A stretch of DNA of 64,000 nucleotides, from contig PXRN01000003.1 in the NCBI GenBank assembly GCA_003021045.1, positions 64,001 through 128,000 on the forward strand, written 5' to 3'. Both the position numbers and the translations under genes were made by a program. The number at the start of each line of letters is the position of its first letter. Positions within the stretch are counted from its first letter, which is position 1. Below the pieces are notes generated by a model that was not told the DNA's origin, ran no database searches, and worked only from the letters and a program-made list of their open reading frames with translations. This document shows positions 32,247 to 41,683 of this stretch, one piece after another. The stretch comes from Halobacteriales archaeon QS_4_69_34. GTDB lineage: Archaea > Halobacteriota > Halobacteria > Halobacteriales > Halococcaceae.

Positions 32247-32867
32247 CTACCCGGCGAGTCGAAGCGCCTCCCAGCCGTAGACGTGGTTCAACATCAGGTA
32301 CGTGACGATGCCGAGCGCGAGGCTCACCGACCACGCGATGACGGCCGCCCGTCCGACCCGGGGGTGGGCGGTGTCGCCGAGCTCGCTCGGGGAATGGGTG
32401 AGCCCGAGGACGACCGCGTGCAACACGACCGGGACGGCGACGATCGACAGCAGGACGTGGATCGCCAGCATTCCCCAGTAGGCGTCGGTGATCAGCGTGG
32501 CGAACCCCGCAAGGAACTGTCCCTCGCTGACGACGAACTCCTTGGTGAAGCCGCCGGCCTGCTTCCAGACGTAGAGGACGAGAAAGAGCACGATGAGCGA
32601 AAACGAAGTGAGCATCGATCCCCTGTGCTTGCGGACGTCGCCGCGCCGGATGAACCACCAGCCGGCGAGGAGTGCGGTGAGCGCGGCCGCGTTGATGACC
32701 GCGATCAGATCGGCGAACAGGAGCACCGTTCCCCGCCCGAGCTCGGGGAACGGGACCAGTCCCGCGAACGACCCGATAACGACCGCGTAGCCGACGACGC
32801 TCAGCGCCGCCGTCACGACGCGCGGGCGGGTGCGCGTGCGCCTGCGAACGGTGTCGGTGATCGCCAT
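32247..32867 (-). CDS. DUF420 family membrane protein
   Basis: 206 residues, five membrane helices. HRGSMLTSFSLIVLFLVLYV and DAYWGMLAIHVLLSIVAVPV with VVLHAVVLGLTHS carry the spaced His residues characteristic of DUF420, a family related to cytochrome-oxidase assembly/CtaG-like membrane proteins. ATG 32867 (MAITDTVRRRTRTRPRVVTA) follows a CGGACATGG context. Its 5' end and leader (32851-32883) recur as a 33-bp copy at 36935-36967 on the plus strand. Heme or copper binding is possible but unproven. Confidence 0.85.
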   Translation of the reverse strand: MAITDTVRRRTRTRPRVVTAALSVVGYAVVIGSFAGLVPFPELGRGTVLLFADLIAVINAAALTALLAGWWFIRRGDVRKHRGSMLTSFSLIVLFLVLYVWKQAGGFTKEFVVSEGQFLAGFATLITDAYWGMLAIHVLLSIVAVPVVLHAVVLGLTHSPSELGDTAHPRVGRAAVIAWSVSLALGIVTYLMLNHVYGWEALRLAG

Positions 32868-32883
32868 GTCCGAACGGATAGTG
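32851..32883 (-). repeat. 33-bp dispersed repeat, copy 1 (DUF420 5' end)
   Basis: On the minus strand, CACTATCCGTTCGGACATGG and the next 13 bases cover the leader and the first six codons of the DUF420 gene. 32 of 33 bases match the plus-strand copy at 36935-36967. Confidence 0.9.
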
Positions 32884-33367
32884 CCGAGAGTGAATGGTCT
32901 TCCGGTGTGAGCCGTTCCGTAACCGTGTCTCACGATAGCCCCGGAGGCGTGTGCAGTTGGCGTGGCCGCGCGCCGCTCCGTCGGCGCGCAATGCCCGTGC
33001 GGGGACGAGTGAGCGAGGGCCGCGGCTGCGGTTGCGGTGCGGTGGCCCGAGCGAGCGGATCGGCCGAGGAGGCGCGTGGGCTGTGCGTCGCGGTGTGGCC
33101 GCGGGGCGGTACGGTCCGGGTGCGGTCGCGGGTCGGTGCGGCCGCGGGGCGGTGCGGTCTCTCGTGTGTATCGACACTCGCGGTCGTCTCCTCGCCCCCT
33201 CGACACCCGTGGTCTACATCTGGTTTCGACCGATCGAGCCGCCGAAGCGGGCGAATCGATCGGAACGCGAGCCGAGAGCCCCCTCGTGGTCACCGACCGC
33301 GTCCCGACCTCCCGAGTTCGATTCACGAACCCGACCGCTTTTTCGCGCCCGCGGTGCTCCCCGGGGT
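32868..33367. other. Intergenic with GC-rich local repeats
   Basis: 500 bp between divergent genes. It carries the leader of the DUF420 gene and a very G-rich stretch with partial direct repeats, for example GGCCGCGGGGCGGTACGGT and a near copy about 45 bases later (33103-33165). No gene supported; the long plus-strand frame over it is Arg/Gly-rich shadow. Confidence 0.45.
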
Positions 33368-33928
33368 ATGTCGATCGCAGCCGAGACGCGCAGAGCGGTC
33401 CGCCGTCGGCCGTTCGTCCACAGGGCGCTCCGGGCGGGCGTGCTGAACTACGCCGCCGCCGCGCGCATGCTCGATATCGGTGAAACCGAGGCCGTCACGG
33501 CCGCACTCCGGCGCTACGCTGCGGAGCTCCCCGCCCACGAAACCGCCGAGCGCGAGGCGCGCGTGACGATGCGGAGCGGGCTCGGCATCGTGGGCATCGA
33601 CGACCGAGACGAGGGACAGGGGATGGACGAAAGCGAACGGGCGGCGAGCGGATCGAGCGACCCGCTGCTCGCGGTCGGCGGGACCGCGATCGTCCCCGAC
33701 GGCGGCTCGCTGACGGGCGTGCTCGCCACGGGCGCAGTCGACGCGAGGGCGCTCGCACACGCCCTCGACCGGCTCGCCGTCGAGGAATGCGAGGTCGTGG
33801 CCGCGGGCGTCGCCGGCGGGACGTTACTGGTCGTCGTCGCCCGGCGCGACGGGCCGGACGCGGTGCGGGTAGTCGAGGACGCACTCGAAGCGGTGCCACG
33901 GCCGGCAAGTACGTGTTCGACGGATTGA
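33368..33928 (+). CDS. Conserved haloarchaeal protein, possible regulator
   Basis: 186 residues. The N-terminal ~55 residues (AETRRAVRRRPFVHRALRAG, VLNYAAAARMLDIGETEAVT) form a helical segment of the kind found in small haloarchaeal DNA- or ligand-binding proteins, with a GE..AV.AALRR continuation. The C-terminal half (SLTGVLATGAVDARALAHAL to GGTLLVVVARRDGPDAVRVV) has an alternating pattern like an ACT-type alpha/beta domain. ATG 33368 lies 26 bp before the next gene's stop-free leader, so it is probably cotranscribed with cysS. Family name not certain; function unknown. Confidence 0.75.
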   Translation: MSIAAETRRAVRRRPFVHRALRAGVLNYAAAARMLDIGETEAVTAALRRYAAELPAHETAEREARVTMRSGLGIVGIDDRDEGQGMDESERAASGSSDPLLAVGGTAIVPDGGSLTGVLATGAVDARALAHALDRLAVEECEVVAAGVAGGTLLVVVARRDGPDAVRVVEDALEAVPRPASTCSTD

Positions 33929-33954
33929 AACGCCGGCCCGCGTAGGACGAAGCG

Positions 33955-35466
33955 ATGACCCTGCGGGTGACGAACACCCTCACCGGCGAGAAAGAGCCCT
34001 TCGAGCCACGCGATCCCGACTCGGTTCTCCTCTACTACTGTGGCCTGACGGTCTCGGACCGCGCTCACCTCGGGCACGCCCGCACTTGGGTCCACGTCGA
34101 CGTCATGCACCGCTGGCTCGACTGGCTGGGCTACGACGTGCGCCACGTCGAGAATTTCACCGACGTGAACGAGAAGATCGTCGCCCGCGTCGGCGAGGAC
34201 GATCTCGGCGACTCCGAGCCGGCGGTCGCCCGACGGTTCCTCGCAGCGACCCTGGAGGACATGCGCGCGCTCAACTTGAAGCGCGCGGAGGTCTATCCCC
34301 GCGTCTCCGAGCATATCCCCGAGATAATCGCGCTCGTCGAGTCGCTGGTCGAGGCGGGTCACGCCTACGAATCGAACGGATCGGTCTACTTCGACGTGAC
34401 GAGTTTCGAGGGGTACGGGAAGCTCTCGAACCAGCGGGTCGAGGAGATCGAGGCCCAGGGCGACCCCGACGAGCGAAGCGAGAAGCGCCACCCCGCTGAC
34501 TTCGCGCTCTGGAAGGCCGGCGGCGTCTCCCCGGCGGCCCTCGCCGAGCACCGCCGCGAGGGCACGGACCCACCCGACGGCTCGCCCGAGGACCCGCCCG
34601 AGGGGCAGGTCTGGGACTCGCCGTGGGGCCCCGGCCGGCCGGGCTGGCACGTCGAGTGCTCGGCGATGTCGATGGCCCACCTCGGCGAGACCATCGACGT
34701 CCACGTCGGCGGGCGCGATCTGGTCTTTCCCCACCACGAGAACGAGATCGCCCAGAGCGAGGCGAGTACGGGAAGGGAGTTCGTGCGCTACTGGGTCCAC
34801 GCCGACCTCTTCGAGAGCGGCGCGGAGAAGATGAGCACGAGCCTCGGGAACTTCGTCCCCGTCAGGGAGGCCGTCGCCGAGTACGGCACGAACGCCCTTC
34901 GGACCTTCCTGCTCGCCGGCACCTACAACAGCACCCAGACCTACAGCGAGGCCGCGATCGAGGAGGCGATCGAGCGCTTCGAGCGCCTCGACCGCGCCCA
35001 CGAGCGCGCCGTCGGGGCCCTCGATGGCCCTGATGCCCGGACGAAAGCCGAGGATGAGGCGCTCCGAGAGGCCGTCGTCGACGCCCGTACGGACTTCGAG
35101 GCCGCGATGAACGACGACTTCAACACCCGGGAGGCGATCGCCGCGCTGCTCGCGCTCTCGACGGCGCTCAACCGCCACCTCGACGAACGCGAGGCGTACG
35201 ACTACCGGGGGCTCCGCGAGGCCGTCGGGACCGTCGAGGGGTTCGGCGAGGGCGTGCTCGGGCTCGTGTTCGGCAGCGGCGAAACGGGAAGCGATACCGA
35301 AGGCGAGGCGCGGCTGGCCGACGAGCTCGTCGAGCTCGTCCTCGACGCCCGCGAGCGCGAGCGCGAGGCGGGCGAGTACGAGCGCGCCGACGCGCTCCGT
35401 GCGGAGCTCGAAGCGCTCGGCGTCACAATCGAGGACACCGACGACGGGCCGACCTACCGATTCTAA
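33955..35466 (+). CDS. cysS: Cysteinyl-tRNA synthetase
   Basis: 503 residues, class Ia synthetase charging tRNA-Cys. Zinc/Cys site YYCGLTVSD (C29), HIGH box as AHLGHARTW, VENFTDVNEKIVAR, the WHVECSAMSM and GGRDLVFPHHENEIAQSEA zinc-ligand region, and the KMSKS loop as EKMSTSLGNF. The C-terminal anticodon-binding part has DFEAAMNDDFNTREAIAALL and an Arg/Glu-rich helix. A short insert (EGTDPPDGSPEDPPEGQ) before the WHVEC block is a typical halophile loop. All key motifs are intact. Confidence 0.97.
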   Translation: MTLRVTNTLTGEKEPFEPRDPDSVLLYYCGLTVSDRAHLGHARTWVHVDVMHRWLDWLGYDVRHVENFTDVNEKIVARVGEDDLGDSEPAVARRFLAATLEDMRALNLKRAEVYPRVSEHIPEIIALVESLVEAGHAYESNGSVYFDVTSFEGYGKLSNQRVEEIEAQGDPDERSEKRHPADFALWKAGGVSPAALAEHRREGTDPPDGSPEDPPEGQVWDSPWGPGRPGWHVECSAMSMAHLGETIDVHVGGRDLVFPHHENEIAQSEASTGREFVRYWVHADLFESGAEKMSTSLGNFVPVREAVAEYGTNALRTFLLAGTYNSTQTYSEAAIEEAIERFERLDRAHERAVGALDGPDARTKAEDEALREAVVDARTDFEAAMNDDFNTREAIAALLALSTALNRHLDEREAYDYRGLREAVGTVEGFGEGVLGLVFGSGETGSDTEGEARLADELVELVLDAREREREAGEYERADALRAELEALGVTIEDTDDGPTYRF

Positions 35467-35805
35467 CGAACCTGCCTGCCGCGGGATGTCCTCGCTCGCT
35501 TCGCTCGCTGTGGCGCCCTACTTGCAAGAACGTTCATGGAAAGGCCGCTCGCTCCTTCGGTCGCTCGCGGTAGAACACTTGCCCGCACCGCGATCACACC
35601 GCCACAGCCGCCAACCGCGCCGCCCTGCGGCGACACCGGACGGTGGCACCGGCGCTCGTCAGCACACGGGGTGGGCCGGCCGTCGACCTCTCGAAGCGTT
35701 CGTCCATCGTCCCGGCGGCCGCGCTCCTCGTAACGATCGCCGACAAACGCGGAGCGCACGCGGGTCGAGGGGAGGGTTTTTGCCCCGGCCCGGTGACGGG
35801 CGCAC
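35467..35805. other. Intergenic, with TCGCTC-rich palindromic patches
   Basis: 339 bp between cysS and the DUF5779 gene. Two short inverted-repeat patches occur, TCGCTCGCTTCGCTCGCTG (35492-35510) and GCTCGCTCCTTCGGTCGCTC (35548-35567). No gene supported. Confidence 0.45.
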
Positions 35806-36105
35806 ATGAGTGAGTTCGACCTCGATCTGGGGGCCGTCGAGGACCGCATGGCCGAGGGGGGCGCGGACGACCGTGACACGCGGGTAGTGCTCGGGGTGCT
35901 CGACGGTTCGACCCCCGACGGGGAGTGGGTCGAAGCGGTCGAGGACGGCGCGGTGCTGGTGCTCGCCGTCGAAGGCGACCTGAACAGCCTCGCCGCGGGG
36001 TTCGCCCGCGAGATCCGCGACGCGGGCGGCGAGCTGATCCACTTCCGGCATTTTCTGATCGTCACCCCGCCCGGAGTGGGCATCGACGCCGGCCGACTCG
36101 ACTGA
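35806..36105 (+). CDS. Small haloarchaeal protein (DUF5779-like)
   Basis: 99 residues, acidic, single alpha/beta domain: FDLDLGAVEDRMAEGG, TRVVLGVLDGSTPDGEWV, GAVLVLAVEGDLNSLAAGFA and HFRHFLIVTPPGVGIDAGRL. I recognise the pattern as DUF5779, found next to cysS in several haloarchaea from memory. The ATG follows a purine-poor leader. Function unknown. Confidence 0.82.
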   Translation: MSEFDLDLGAVEDRMAEGGADDRDTRVVLGVLDGSTPDGEWVEAVEDGAVLVLAVEGDLNSLAAGFAREIRDAGGELIHFRHFLIVTPPGVGIDAGRLD

Positions 36106-36140
36106 GCTCCGCCCGATCCGATCGAGCGCCGTGGACCGGG

Positions 36141-36152
36141 CTGTCGCGACAG
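36141..36152. terminator. Short palindrome between convergent genes
   Basis: CTGTCGCGACAG is a perfect 12-bp palindrome in the 108-bp gap between the stops of the DUF5779 gene and the cupin gene. No T-run follows. It may mark the end of one or both transcripts. Confidence 0.3.
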
Positions 36153-36213
36153 TCAGTTCGCGGTTAGGGCGGTCGGTTCGGTGCGCACCCGTCGATCGGC
36201 GTCCCGGAGCCGA

Positions 36214-36708
36214 TCAGCCCGGCCCCGCACGGAGCCGGTCGGTCTCGGCCCCGCAGGCCGCACACGAGAGCACGTAGACCGGCTCGTCGTCGACCTCGCG
36301 TTCCTCGTGCGTTCGGTCGGTCGGCTCGCCACAGCCCGGACAGGGTTCGCTGATGACCGCCCCGTCGGCTGCCTTCGGTGCCCCTACGGCGATCACTTCG
36401 GCGGGCTCGTCGCCGACCGCGTGGGCGTGCTGGGGGGCACCCGGTGGAACGAACACCGCCTCGTCCGCGCCGACGCGGAACTCCCCGTCGGGAGTCTCGA
36501 TCGCCAGTTCGCCGGCGAGCACGTACAGGAGCTCCTCGTGATCGGGATGGGCGTGATAGCCCCACGGCAGTCCCTGCCCGGGGTCGGCGGTGTAGCGGTT
36601 GAAGCCGAACGCGCTCGCGCCGACGGCCTCGTCGACCTCCTTTTTGTGCCGCGTCGGGTTCGGCGCGTCCGGGAGCTCGGCGACCTGCACGCGTGGGTAC
36701 TCGGGCAT
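36214..36708 (-). CDS. Cupin domain protein with C-terminal zinc ribbon
   Basis: 164 residues. Cupin motif 1 is WGYHAHPDHEELLYVLAGE with the two His and Glu metal ligands; motif 2 is VFVPPGAPQHAHAV. A C-terminal CPGCG...CAACG pair, about 30 residues apart, forms a ribbon. ATG 36708 (MPEYPRVQVAELPDAPN) is chosen because the longer frame to 36882 is Arg-rich. Substrate unknown; such small cupins often bind sugars or act as sensors. Confidence 0.88.
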   Translation of the reverse strand: MPEYPRVQVAELPDAPNPTRHKKEVDEAVGASAFGFNRYTADPGQGLPWGYHAHPDHEELLYVLAGELAIETPDGEFRVGADEAVFVPPGAPQHAHAVGDEPAEVIAVGAPKAADGAVISEPCPGCGEPTDRTHEEREVDDEPVYVLSCAACGAETDRLRAGPG

Positions 36709-37215
36709 CCCGACCCGGTAGGGCCGTCCCACGTGAAATCTCCGTCGACTTCCGTGGTCGCTCGGCGACGCTCGACCGCGGAGTTCACACCCTAGCGAAG
36801 TACGGACCGCGAGCGCCGAAATGCGAGGGCTGTCCCCTGTCACGACCCGATCACACGGCGCCAGCCCTCCGACCGTTCGCACGTTCGGACGCTGTCGGAG
36901 CGGCCGATCGGCACACGGACCGCGAGTGCCAGCACACTATCCGTGCGGACATGGCGATCACCGACACGAGAGACCGCTACCGCCACCGCGGGCCACACGC
37001 CTCCCCAGCCGACTGCGCTCCTCGCTGCTCGCGGATTTGCCCGCTCACGGGCCGTCTCCCCGTTCGCCGCCGGAACGAGCGCCCCGCTCGTACGGATCGA
37101 GGCGCGTAGCGCCGCGCGCCGCTCGCTGCGGTGCTCGCCCTTCGCACGAACGCGCGCGATGGAGCGGCGCGGCCGCGCCACCGCGACCGCCCGTATCCGT
37201 TCGGCCGCTACACTG
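36709..37215. other. Gene-free stretch holding a duplicated gene start
   Basis: 507 bp. It contains the second copy of the 33-bp DUF420 leader (36935-36967), after which a 53-codon frame starting MAITDTRDRYRHRGPHASPA runs to 37109 with no DUF420 similarity. The rest (37010-37190) is GC-rich with GCTCGC/GCGAGC inverted patches. No real gene supported. Confidence 0.5.
36935..36967 (+). repeat. 33-bp dispersed repeat, copy 2
   Basis: CACTATCCGTGCGGACATGG plus 13 bases, differing by one base (G for T) from the leader and first six codons of the DUF420 gene on the other strand at 32851-32883. The similarity stops abruptly after the sixth codon. Confidence 0.9.
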
Positions 37216-37956
37216 CTATATCGACGGCTCGAACGTCAGCCAGTGACCGTCGGGGTCCCTGACGCGGGTCGCCGCCCCGCCGGCCACGTCGGGCTCGATC
37301 GCCAGTGCCGACGATTCGACGCGCGCGACCGTCTCGCTCGGGTCTGCGACGGCGAGGCCGAGGTCGACGTGGACGCCGCCGCGCGCCTCAGCCAGCCCGC
37401 GCTGGGGCTCCCAGAGTTCGAGGTCGAACGGCCCGGCGGTGAGCCGCGTCCGCCGGCGGCTCTCTCCCCGGTCGACGACCTCGAAGCCGAGCGCGGTGTA
37501 GAACGCCTCGGCCCGGTCGAGCGCCTCGACTTCGAGGACGACCTCGAAGATCCCCGTGATCTCGGGGTCGGCGGCTCCCGTCGCGCGGCTCGATCCGTGG
37601 CTCCCGTCCGCCGATCCGCCGGACTGCCCGATCTCGACGCAGTTGCGCTCGGTGTCGTAGAAGTACAGCGACTTCGACGTCCCGAAGGTATGCTCGTCGA
37701 GGTCGAACGCCGTCGAGAGCCGGTCGTACCACGCGCCGTACTGGTCGGCTGGCGTCGAGAGCGCGTAGTGGGTGTGCAGCCCACCCCGGGGCGCCGCCGA
37801 GGGCCGCCGGAGCACGAGCTCGCTATCGCCCGCGTGGAAGGCGACCGCCCGGTCGTCCTCGCGGGCGGTCGGCAAGCCGAGGTGCTCACGGTAGAACGCG
37901 ACGGCCGGATCGAGGAACTCGACTTCGAGCGCGAGCCAGCGCAGTCCGGAGATCAT
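37216..37956 (-). CDS. Tandem VOC (glyoxalase-fold) protein
   Basis: 246 residues made of two VOC modules. Module 1: ALEVEFLDPAVAFYREHLGL, HTHYALSTPADQYGAWYDRL and SLYFYDTERNCVEIGQ. Module 2: IFEVVLEVEALDRAEAFYTA, GVHVDLGLAVADP and VRDPDGHWLTFEPS. His/Glu metal positions are partly kept (H in HTHYA, E in CVEIG; H in VHVDL, E in FEPS). Activity could be dioxygenase, lyase or resistance type; nothing nearby decides it. Haloarchaeal acidic linker between the modules. Confidence 0.87.
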   Translation of the reverse strand: MISGLRWLALEVEFLDPAVAFYREHLGLPTAREDDRAVAFHAGDSELVLRRPSAAPRGGLHTHYALSTPADQYGAWYDRLSTAFDLDEHTFGTSKSLYFYDTERNCVEIGQSGGSADGSHGSSRATGAADPEITGIFEVVLEVEALDRAEAFYTALGFEVVDRGESRRRTRLTAGPFDLELWEPQRGLAEARGGVHVDLGLAVADPSETVARVESSALAIEPDVAGGAATRVRDPDGHWLTFEPSI

Positions 37957-38171
37957 ACTATTCCGTGGCCCCGGCCCGCCTTAACTGTCGGTCCGTCCCC
38001 GCGGCTGTCTCGAGTGACCCGATCGCCCCAGAGGTACCGATCGAGCGGATCGGACGCAACGGGAACCGGCCCGCCGTCGTTCCGGACTCGGAGACGCCCT
38101 CGGGAGCGACGCCGACGAGCGATAGTGGAACGTACCCCATGGCACGCCCGGCGTCGTCTACAGTGTGACCC

Positions 38172-39982
38172 TCATTCGTCCGCGTCGTCGGCCACGTCGG
38201 TTTCGCGCAACCGAATCCCCTTGCCGGCGAGGTGGTGGAGCCGTCGACGGGCGAACTCCTCCTCGCGGGTGCCCCGCGTGGCGAGCACGTACACCCGAGC
38301 GCTCCCGGTCGGGCGCATCGTCCGGCCGGCGCGCTGGGATCCCTGCCGACGCGAGCCACCCAGCCCCGAAGCGACGATCGCCACCCCAGCGTTCGGCAGG
38401 TCGATCCCCTCGTCGCCGACCCGCGAGACGATCAATCGACGACGGTCGCCCCGCCGGAACGCCTCGAACAGCCGCTCGCGCTCGGCGTGAGGGGTCTCGC
38501 CGCTGACAAAGGGCACTCCGAGCGCGTCGGCGTACTCCCGGCCCTGATCGAGCCACTCGACGAACACGAGCGCTTTCTCCTCGCTATGTTCGTCGAGCAG
38601 CGAGCGCACGGCGTCGAGCTTCGCGGGGTTCGTCCCGGCGACCTGCCGGCGCTCGTGGCCCGTGGCGCTGCCGTACTCGTTGCGGTCGGTCTCCGAGTTC
38701 CACGGGACGTACCGCAGCTCGACTTCGGGCTCGGCGACGAAGCCCGCTTCGAACAGCGCCGCCCAGTCGGTGCCGATCGGCGGGCCGATCAGCGTGAATA
38801 TCTCGGCCTGTTTGTCATCTTCCCGGAGGGGCGATGCAGACAGCCCGAGCCGCGCGTTGGCCTGAAGATCGGCACTTCGCCGGTGAACCGCGGCTGGAAT
38901 GTGGTGGACTTCGTCGTAGACGATGAGTCCCCACCGGCGCTCGTCGAACAGCCCCCGATGGCGGTCCATGCCCGCGCTCCGGTAGGTGGCGATCGTCACC
39001 GGCCGGATCGACTTCTCGCCGCCGTGGTACTCCCCGATCTCCTCCTCGTCGAGATCGGTGTGAGCGAGCAGTGCCGCGCGCCACTGGCCGGCCAGCTCGC
39101 GGCCCGGCACGAGGATCAGGGTCTCGCCGCCGATCGCCGCCATCGCACCGATCGCGGCGACCGTCTTCCCGCTGCCCGGCGGGCCGACGAGTCGAGCTCG
39201 CGCCGGTCCTGGACCGGGTAGCCCGCCTCGTAGAGGGTGCGCTTGATCTCGCTTTCGGCCCCCTCGACGACCCAGCTCTCGGTATCGGAGACGGGCGCGT
39301 GGAGCTGGTCGGCGTCGAGCCGCTGTCGAGCGACGTTGCCCATGAGCGACGCGCTCGCGGCTTCGAGGAGCGTGTACCCGTCGGGATGGGTGGTGAGTGC
39401 GAACTGCCGGGCGCGATCCCACTGGCGCTCGATCCACTCCTCCAGTCCGGGTGTGTGCTCGGGCAGGACCGCCCGCACCGTCCGGAGGAGCTCGTCGAGC
39501 CTCTCGTAGGGGGCCCACCAGACGTCCTCCGCGCGGATCTCGTAGACGTACCCGCCCGAGCGGTTCGTGTCGCGCAGGTGGGCGAACTGAGTGAGCCGGG
39601 CGCGGGTGACCTGCGCGGGCTGGTCGACGACGAGCTCCCGGCGGTCGGGAAAGGCGACGACGTGCTCGCGGTCGGCGAACGCATCGAGCTCGGCGGGGTA
39701 CCAGACCACGGGATCGCCGCTCGCGTCGACGCGCCCGATCCGGTCGTCTCTCGCCAGCGCGTCGAGGGCGTCGGTGGCGTCCGCGTGGGTCGATTCGAGC
39801 ACCCGCGCGACCTCGCTCGCGGTCGCCACCGGTCGACCGAGGCGTTCGAGGACGGCCCGGAACTCCGCCGCCGAGAGGCCGTCGTCGCCCCCGCCGAGCC
39901 CGGACTCCGAGGCCTCCACGCTCCCGCCTTCGTTCTCGTTCTCATCGCTATCGCCGCCGCACTCGTCGCCGGTGTCGGTCAC
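38172..39982 (-). pseudogene. rad25: RAD25/XPB-like DNA repair helicase broken by an internal deletion
   Basis: SF2 helicase in two frames. The N-terminal part (start GTG 39982 likely; GGYVYEIRAEDVWWAPYERL, LLEAASASLMGNVARQRLDA) runs to AGYPVQDRRELDS near 39200. The C-terminal part resumes in another frame at LVGPPGSGKTVAAIGAMAAI, with YDEVHHIPA (motif II), GLSASPLREDD (III), VSRVGDEGIDLP (V) and QRAGRTMRP (VI), ending at 38172. Intact homologues have some 30-40 residues between the two parts, including an LRxYQ segment that contacts ATP; these are missing here and the frame is shifted. Either a pseudogene or a sequence error. Confidence 0.78.
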
Positions 39983-40107
39983 TACCGGCGGGGAGGCCGC
40001 CCGTCGACAAACGACTTGCGTGTCGGGTGTCCGGACCCGATACGTTCTCCCCTGTCGTTCGACCTCGAACCCACAGTCGGTCCGGCGAGCGGGCACGCAC
40101 CGTCGAT

Positions 40108-41475
40108 TCAGTATAACGTCACTCGGTACGGACGGCGCTCCGCGGCGAGCTCCCGGTAGATCCGCCGCAGGCGCTCGCCGTCGCGGCCCCAGTTGTACTC
40201 GCGTTCGACGGCCCGTCGGCCGTTCGCGCCGAGCGCGTCCGCCAGTTCGGGATCGGCGAGCGCGGCGAGCGCGGCGGCCATCGCCCCCGGATCGTCGGCG
40301 GGGACGACCCGCCCGCAGTCGGTCGCCTCCACGATCCGCCCGCGGGGCGCGGCGTCGGTCGTGAGAACCGGCACCGACGCCGCCATCGCCGCGAACAGCC
40401 CGGGAGGAAGCTCCGTCTCCGTCGCGGAGTTGGGCCCCTCGGGCAGGACACAGACGTCGCTCGCGACCGGACGGGAGGGCTCCCGTCCGGGACCGGGCTC
40501 GACGATCGTCACCCGTCCCCCGGCCAGTCGCCGCCGGGCCAGCGCTTCGAGCTCCGCGACGTACTCCGCGGGCCCCTCGCCGACGAGCACTAACCTACTG
40601 TTCACGGCGTCGTCCGCCGCCCGCGCCGTCGCCTCGATCAGCGTCTCCAGCCCCCGGCCGCGCGCGAGCGGACCGAAGCAGGCGATCACGAACGCCGGTG
40701 CGGGGTCGAACTCCAGACCGAGGGTGCGCGCACCGACGGCCGCGGGTGTACCGGCGGCCCGACCGGTGGGCGTTCGTCCCGCGTCCCCGCCTGCATCGTC
40801 GCGGTCTCGACCTGTACCCGTCTCCCGGGAGGGCTCACGGGCGCGCTCGGCGTCGACATCGGCGACGTCGGTGGTGTCCCGGACGACTGCCACCGAGCGG
40901 GGGTCGAGGTCGCGCTCGCGGAGGTAGCGGGCACGTGCCTCCTCGCAGTTCACGAGCACTCGGTCCGCTTCGGGCAGGACGTTCGATTCGAGGCGTGCCA
41001 GCCGGCGCGGCCCCGTGAGCAGCCGTCCGGGAACGACGGCCGGCGAGCGGAGCGCCTCGCCGCGCCCCCGCGACTGCCGGCGGTTCCGCACTCGCTCCAC
41101 GCGATTCTCGCGGACGTCGACGAGGACGGCGGCGTCGTGGGTCGCACCCGCCCGGAGTCCGGTCTTCGAGAGCGACAGGCCGTGGGCGTGGACCGCGTCG
41201 ATCGCGCGCTCCTCGGCGACCTCGCTGACGGCGGCGAGCCACGCGGCGTCGACGAACGTGGCCGCGTGGCGCGCACGGCGGAGCGCGTCCCCGGAACCGG
41301 TGGGCTCGTCGACTCGCCACACGTCGACGCTACCGACGCGCTCGCGTTCGGGTTCGAGGGGCTCGCCCCGACAGAGGAGGGTGACGTCGTGGCCCACCAC
41401 CGAGAGCGCCGCCGCCTCCTTCCGGACGCGCTCGTCGGGCGGGAACCGGTCCCGGAGGAGCATACAGACGTGCAT
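40108..41475 (-). CDS. Glycosyltransferase family 4 protein
   Basis: 455 residues, GT-B fold. Starts MHVCMLLRDRFPPDERVRKE with the N-terminal acceptor domain (DAVHAHGLSLSKTGLRAGA). The C-terminal domain has IACFGPLARGRGLETLIEAT, LVLVGEGPAEYVAELEALAR and VPVLTTDAAPRGRIVEATDC, but the usual EGFG..LE pattern is replaced by NSATETELPPGLFAAMAAS, so donor binding may differ. A low-complexity insert (about residues 215-245) separates the domains. It lies 125 bp upstream of the helicase start; part of the surface-glycan region. Confidence 0.87.
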   Translation of the reverse strand: MHVCMLLRDRFPPDERVRKEAAALSVVGHDVTLLCRGEPLEPERERVGSVDVWRVDEPTGSGDALRRARHAATFVDAAWLAAVSEVAEERAIDAVHAHGLSLSKTGLRAGATHDAAVLVDVRENRVERVRNRRQSRGRGEALRSPAVVPGRLLTGPRRLARLESNVLPEADRVLVNCEEARARYLRERDLDPRSVAVVRDTTDVADVDAERAREPSRETGTGRDRDDAGGDAGRTPTGRAAGTPAAVGARTLGLEFDPAPAFVIACFGPLARGRGLETLIEATARAADDAVNSRLVLVGEGPAEYVAELEALARRRLAGGRVTIVEPGPGREPSRPVASDVCVLPEGPNSATETELPPGLFAAMAASVPVLTTDAAPRGRIVEATDCGRVVPADDPGAMAAALAALADPELADALGANGRRAVEREYNWGRDGERLRRIYRELAAERRPYRVTLY

Positions 41476-41683
41476 CGGCTACGCGCGCTCCCGATCGGGG
41501 ACGGCGTCGTCCGCGCGGACGATCGGCTTCGGAGGGAGGGCCTCCCACGTCGGGGCGAACTCCCGGGCAGGAGCGTGGGCGGTGATCCGTGTAGTCTTCA
41601 TGCAGCCCCGTCTCGGGCGTTCGGCTTCGGTCTTGTGGTCCGCTCGACGCTCGCTCGACAGCTGCCACGACGTGTGAACGGGT

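Noticed and set aside
35490-35570. TCGCTC/GAGCGA patches as an array
   Set aside because: Irregular spacing and low-complexity GC palindromes common in haloarchaeal intergenic DNA; not a CRISPR or ordered repeat.
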